Of a stretch of 8,221 nt of DNA, positions 5,691 through 8,221 are shown piece by piece; within the stretch, counting starts at the first letter, position 1; each line of letters begins with the position of its first letter. Origin of the DNA: an uncultured Thermomonas sp. (lineage in GTDB: Bacteria; Pseudomonadota; Gammaproteobacteria; Xanthomonadales; Xanthomonadaceae); contig CAMLJA010000079.1 of the NCBI GenBank assembly GCA_946480065.1, forward strand, positions 1 to 8,221. Reading direction: 5' to 3'. The position numbers were made by a program, and so were the translations under genes. The notes below the pieces were generated by a model that was not told where the DNA came from, did no database searches, and saw nothing but the letters and a program-made list of their open reading frames with translations.

Positions 5691-7658
5691 GGCCAGCCGC
5701 GCGCGGATGCGGTCGAGGCCCAGGGCCTCGCTGGTGGCCGGCGCCGGCAGCCCGGCCTTCGCGCAGAACGCGACCAGCCGCGGGTCGTCGCGGAAACGCA
5801 GGATCAGCGGGTCGGCCAGCAGGAACAGCAGGTCGCGGGCCGGCGCCCGCTCGAGCCACGCCATGGTCCCGGCGGGATCGCCGCGCAAGGCATAGGCCTG
5901 CGCGACCAGGTACGGGCTGGTGTCCGCCCAGGTCTTGCGGTCGATGACCTGCGCCAGCGCGGCATCCGCCCGGGCGCGATCCGGCGACAGCTGCAGCGCG
6001 ATCGCCAGGTTCATTTCGCGCCACGGCGACGGCTGCGCGCGGGCGACCTCCAGCGCGGCCTGCGCGTCGCCGCGCGCGATCGCGACGAACATGAGCTGAT
6101 ACGGGGGCGGCCCCGGTGGCGACAGGCCTTGCGCGATGCGCAGGTACTTGGCCGCCTCGTCCAACCGCCCGCTCGCCAGCAGCAATTCGCCGTACTCCGC
6201 GTGGTTGGCGACGTACAGCGGCTCGATCGACAGCAGCCGTTCCCGCAGCCGGAGCGCCTCGCCGATGTGGCCCGCCCCGGCCAGCACGTAGCCGCAGCCG
6301 TTGAGGACCGTGGGGTCGTCCGGCGCCAGCCGCAACGCACGCCGGCACTCGGCCACGGCACCCGCGGCATCGAACCCGTAGGAGAGCAGGTAGGCGCGCG
6401 CCGCATGCGCGGGCCCCAGCCCGGGCGCCAGCCGCAGGGCCCTGTCCGCCGCCAGCCTGGCCTTGCGCATCTGCTCGCGGGCCCGCGCGGGAGGCTGGTT
6501 CCAGAACACGGCGACGGTGCTCCACGAGCCCGACAGCAGCGCCCATGCCATCGCGTAGCCGGGATCCAGTTGCACCGCGCGGGCCATGGCCTCGGCCGCG
6601 CGCGGGAAATCCTGGTCGTGCCAGTGCTTCAGGCCCTGCAGGTAGGCGCTGTAGGCGGCGACGTCGCCGCCCGGCGGCCGGTCGCCCGGCACGCGTCGGC
6701 TCCGGGCCGGCAGCAGCTTCGGCCGCAGGGCCCGCGCCACGGCCGAGGCGATCTCGTCCTGCAGGGCGAACAGGTCCTTGTACGGGCGGTCGTAGTGCTC
6801 GGCCCACACGCTGCTGCCGTCGGCGGCCCGCGTCAGCGAGGTGCTGATGCGCACCACGTCCCCGGCGTGCTGCACGCTGCCGTTGAGCAGGTAGGCCACG
6901 CCCAGCTTGCGGCCGATGGTGGCGCTGTCGTCGCGGCTGTCGCGGAAACGGAAGGCCGAAATGCGGCCCACCACCCTGAGCCCGTCGACCTGCGTCAGGG
7001 CATTGATGAGGCTTTCGGAAAGGCCGTCGGAGAAGAACTGCTGCGCCGGGTCGTTGCTGGCGTTGGCCAGCGGCAGCACGGCGATGCTGCGCTCGGCGAC
7101 CGCGACCGCGCTGGCCGCCGGCGTGGGCGGTGGCGGCGACGGGGCCGGTGGCCGCGGCCACAGCACCCATCCGCCGATGCCGGCCGCGGCCAGCAGCGGC
7201 AGTAGCCAGCGCCAGGCGCCGCGGGCGCGCGAAGGCGCGAGATCGCCGGTGCGCCGCCGCGGCGCAGGCAACGGCACGTGGGCGGCGTCGGGTTCCGCCG
7301 CCGCCGCCGCGGGGACGGACGCCGGCCCGGCGCCGGCCTGGGCCGGCACGTCCAGCCGGTAGCCGACCCCGTGCACCGTGTGCAGGTAGCGCGGATGCTG
7401 GGCGTCCTCGCCCAGCGCGTGCCGCAGCAGGGTCATCACCCGGTTCAGTACCCCCGGGGTGACGTGGCGGTGGCCCCAGACCGCGTCCAGGATCTCGTCG
7501 CGGGTGAACACCCGCCCCGGGCTGGCGGCCAGCAGTGCGACCACCGCGAACGCCTTGGGCTCCAGCGGCCGCTCCACGCCGGCGCGCAGCAGCCGGCGGC
7601 CGACCGGGTCGATCACCACGTCGTCGAACGCCAGGCGGGTCGGGTCGGGCTGGTCCAT
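5679..7658 (-). CDS. Membrane-anchored one-component regulator: winged helix, TM helix, TolB/FlgO-like domain, TPR
   Basis: The 659-residue protein is a CadC/ToxR-like transcription regulator with a large sensing part outside the cytoplasm. Residues 8-104 are an OmpR/PhoB-type winged helix: PLEPKAFAVVALLAASPGRV, TRDEILDAVWG at 52-62, the recognition helix after TPGVLNRVMTLLRHALGE, and the wing HTVHGVGYRL at 93-102. A basic Ala/Pro linker follows. Then come a membrane helix at about 149-167, a proline-rich stretch (168-180), and a TolB-N/FlgO-like domain (COG5616 type) at about 191-311 with IAVLPLANAS, FSDGLSESLINAL and a VWAEHYDRPYKDLFALQDEI stretch. From 334 to about 605 are helical TPR-like repeats. 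The ATG at 7658 has GGAG 5 bases upstream; the longer frame to 7832 adds a non-conserved-looking Ala/Arg-rich tail across the tandem repeats. The ligand and target genes are unknown; the divergent secreted-protein gene is a candidate target. Confidence 0.9.
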   Translation of the reverse strand: MDQPDPTRLAFDDVVIDPVGRRLLRAGVERPLEPKAFAVVALLAASPGRVFTRDEILDAVWGHRHVTPGVLNRVMTLLRHALGEDAQHPRYLHTVHGVGYRLDVPAQAGAGPASVPAAAAAEPDAAHVPLPAPRRRTGDLAPSRARGAWRWLLPLLAAAGIGGWVLWPRPPAPSPPPPTPAASAVAVAERSIAVLPLANASNDPAQQFFSDGLSESLINALTQVDGLRVVGRISAFRFRDSRDDSATIGRKLGVAYLLNGSVQHAGDVVRISTSLTRAADGSSVWAEHYDRPYKDLFALQDEIASAVARALRPKLLPARSRRVPGDRPPGGDVAAYSAYLQGLKHWHDQDFPRAAEAMARAVQLDPGYAMAWALLSGSWSTVAVFWNQPPARAREQMRKARLAADRALRLAPGLGPAHAARAYLLSYGFDAAGAVAECRRALRLAPDDPTVLNGCGYVLAGAGHIGEALRLRERLLSIEPLYVANHAEYGELLLASGRLDEAAKYLRIAQGLSPPGPPPYQLMFVAIARGDAQAALEVARAQPSPWREMNLAIALQLSPDRARADAALAQVIDRKTWADTSPYLVAQAYALRGDPAGTMAWLERAPARDLLFLLADPLILRFRDDPRLVAFCAKAGLPAPATSEALGLDRIRARLAAAR

Positions 7659-7691
7659 GCGCACTCCGGGGCCGCATCCGGACAAACGCAA

Positions 7692-7709
7692 GCCGCCCGC
7701 CGGGGCGGC
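7692..7709 (-). repeat. Inverted repeat in the leader of the TPR regulator gene
   Basis: GCCGCCC and GGGCGGC (perfect 7 bp, loop GCCG) lie 34 bases upstream of the regulator ATG and directly beside the tandem repeats starting at 7711. If transcription starts upstream of it, the stem would form in the 5' leader; otherwise it could be a protein binding palindrome. GC content makes chance occurrence possible. Confidence 0.35.
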
Positions 7710-7742
7710 CCCAAGCATTCCCCAAGCCTTCCCAAGCACTTC
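7710..7742. promoter_or_regulatory. Three tandem 10-11 bp repeats (CCAAGC type), likely OmpR-family binding sites
   Basis: The element CCAAGC occurs at 7711, 7722 and 7732, each preceded by C and followed by a short ATT/CTT/ACTT segment, so units repeat at 11 and 10 bases. Read on the minus strand they are GCTTGGG units. Direct repeats spaced by one helical turn are the classical binding pattern of OmpR-family winged helices. They lie 53-84 bases upstream of the regulator start and about 100-130 bases upstream of the divergent secreted-protein gene, so they could control both. That binding is inference. Confidence 0.5.
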
Positions 7743-7772
7743 CCGCGCGCCGCCTGCGCAATTCCTCAAGAC

Positions 7773-7791
7773 CCGCGGCGGTCCGCGGCGG
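7773..7791. repeat. Tandem CCGCGGCGG pair upstream of the secreted-protein gene
   Basis: CCGCGGCGG occurs at 7773-7781 and again at 7783-7791, a period of 10 bases, followed by a degenerate GGCTGCGG. The helical spacing resembles the neighbouring CCAAGC repeats, but the composition is close to background for this GC-rich DNA. Confidence 0.3.
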
Positions 7792-7843
7792 GAGGCTGCG
7801 GCCACCGGGAATCGCCCGGCAAGCCACGCCACCGGAGACCGCC

Positions 7844-8221
7844 ATGAACCGTCGCGCCATCCCTTCCGTCCTCGTCCTGCTCGCCGCGGCCCAAGGGGCC
7901 GGCGCCCAGCAACCGCCGCGCGCGCTGCCGCCGGTGCGGGCCGTGGACTACGTCGTCGAGTGCCAGGCCCCGCGGCGCCTGCCCACCCAGGCCCAGGTCG
8001 GGGAGTGGACCGGCCAGCGCAACTTCAGCCAGGTCTATGCCACCCGGGAGCGGCTGATGGGCGACCTGGCCCGCGCCTGCCGCCGGCCCGGCATCGAGCA
8101 GGTGCGGCTGGTGCTGGCGCCGGCCGCGCGGCCCCCCCGCGCTCCCCCCGCGGCGGCCCGCCCCGCCGGGGGCCCCCGCGGGCCCGGCCCCCCCCGGGGG
8201 CCCCCCGGCGCCGCCCCCGCC
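7844..8221 (+). CDS. Small secreted protein of unknown function (open at the window end)
   Basis: I do not recognise a named family. The frame gives 126 residues up to the window edge with no stop. Residues 1-21 are a clear signal peptide (basic MNRR, hydrophobic core, AGA before Gln22), so the product should be periplasmic or secreted. The mature part contains VDYVVECQAPRRLPTQAQVG (34-53), a TGQRNFSQVYATRERL segment (56-71) and two cysteines, Cys40 and Cys79, that could form a disulfide. From about residue 93 on it becomes almost only Pro, Arg, Ala and Gly. GGAGA lies 5 bases before the ATG. It is divergent from the TPR membrane regulator and may be under its control. The Pro/Gly tail coincides with a pure G/C stretch that may be unreliable sequence, so the true C terminus could differ. 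Confidence 0.7.
   Translation, partial: MNRRAIPSVLVLLAAAQGAGAQQPPRALPPVRAVDYVVECQAPRRLPTQAQVGEWTGQRNFSQVYATRERLMGDLARACRRPGIEQVRLVLAPAARPPRAPPAAARPAGGPRGPGPPRGPPGAAPA

Noticed and set aside
7710..7791. The tandem repeats as a CRISPR array
   Set aside because: Repeat units are only about 6-9 bases with no spacers and no cas genes; phasing of 10-11 bases points to protein binding sites.
7659..7832. N-terminal extension of the TPR regulator by 58 residues
   Set aside because: It has no winged-helix similarity, covers the repeats and hairpin, and the ATG at 7658 has a good GGAG ribosome site and begins just before the domain.
5584..7860. A 758-codon minus-strand frame over the TPR regulator
   Set aside because: It is out of frame with the winged-helix/TPR protein and gives an Arg/Ala/Gly-rich chain without recognisable domains.

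Overview
The window is very GC-rich, densely packed DNA that looks chromosomal. Protein style (NatA-type ATPase, YadGH transporter, fpr, winged-helix/TPR membrane regulators) and codon use suggest a gammaproteobacterium of the Xanthomonadaceae/Lysobacteraceae type (Lysobacter, Luteimonas or Xanthomonas relatives). That placement is inference from sequence flavour, not from a search. I see no rRNA, tRNA, insertion sequence, CRISPR array or phage gene.

Left part (1-3000, minus strand): a tight gene cluster reads leftwards from a promoter at about 2950-2980. In order of transcription it holds a 56-residue two-helix membrane protein (2920-2750), a 198-residue six-helix membrane protein (2745-2149), a 65-residue Xre/Cro-type repressor with a GTG start (2138-1941), an exported S33/TAP-type alpha/beta hydrolase (1893-340), and the start of a NatA-type ABC ATPase that runs off the window (301-1). 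The promoter has a consensus TTGACA -35 box. Two perfect copies of the palindrome TGTCAAG-N4-CTTGACA sit 44 bp apart, one on the -35 box and one at the predicted transcription start. The simplest reading is an operon controlled by its own small repressor.

Middle part (3043-5668): a ferredoxin/flavodoxin-NADP+ reductase (fpr, minus strand) is divergent from a two-gene plus-strand ABC transporter operon, yadG-yadH, whose genes overlap by ATGA. A GC-only hairpin lies directly in front of the yadG ribosome binding site.

Right part (5679-8221): convergent with yadH is a 659-residue one-component membrane regulator: OmpR-type winged helix, one transmembrane helix, a TolB/FlgO-like periplasmic domain and a TPR region. 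Upstream of it are three tandem 10-11 bp CCCAAGC-type repeats, spaced like OmpR-family binding sites, followed by a hairpin in its leader. Divergent from it is a small secreted protein of unknown function that is still open at the window edge. The last 78 bases are pure G/C with long C and G runs, so that end may be low-quality sequence.

The best candidates for undescribed biology are the membrane-protein pair/Xre repressor/hydrolase/ABC operon with its twin operators, and the tandem-repeat control region between the TPR regulator and the secreted protein.
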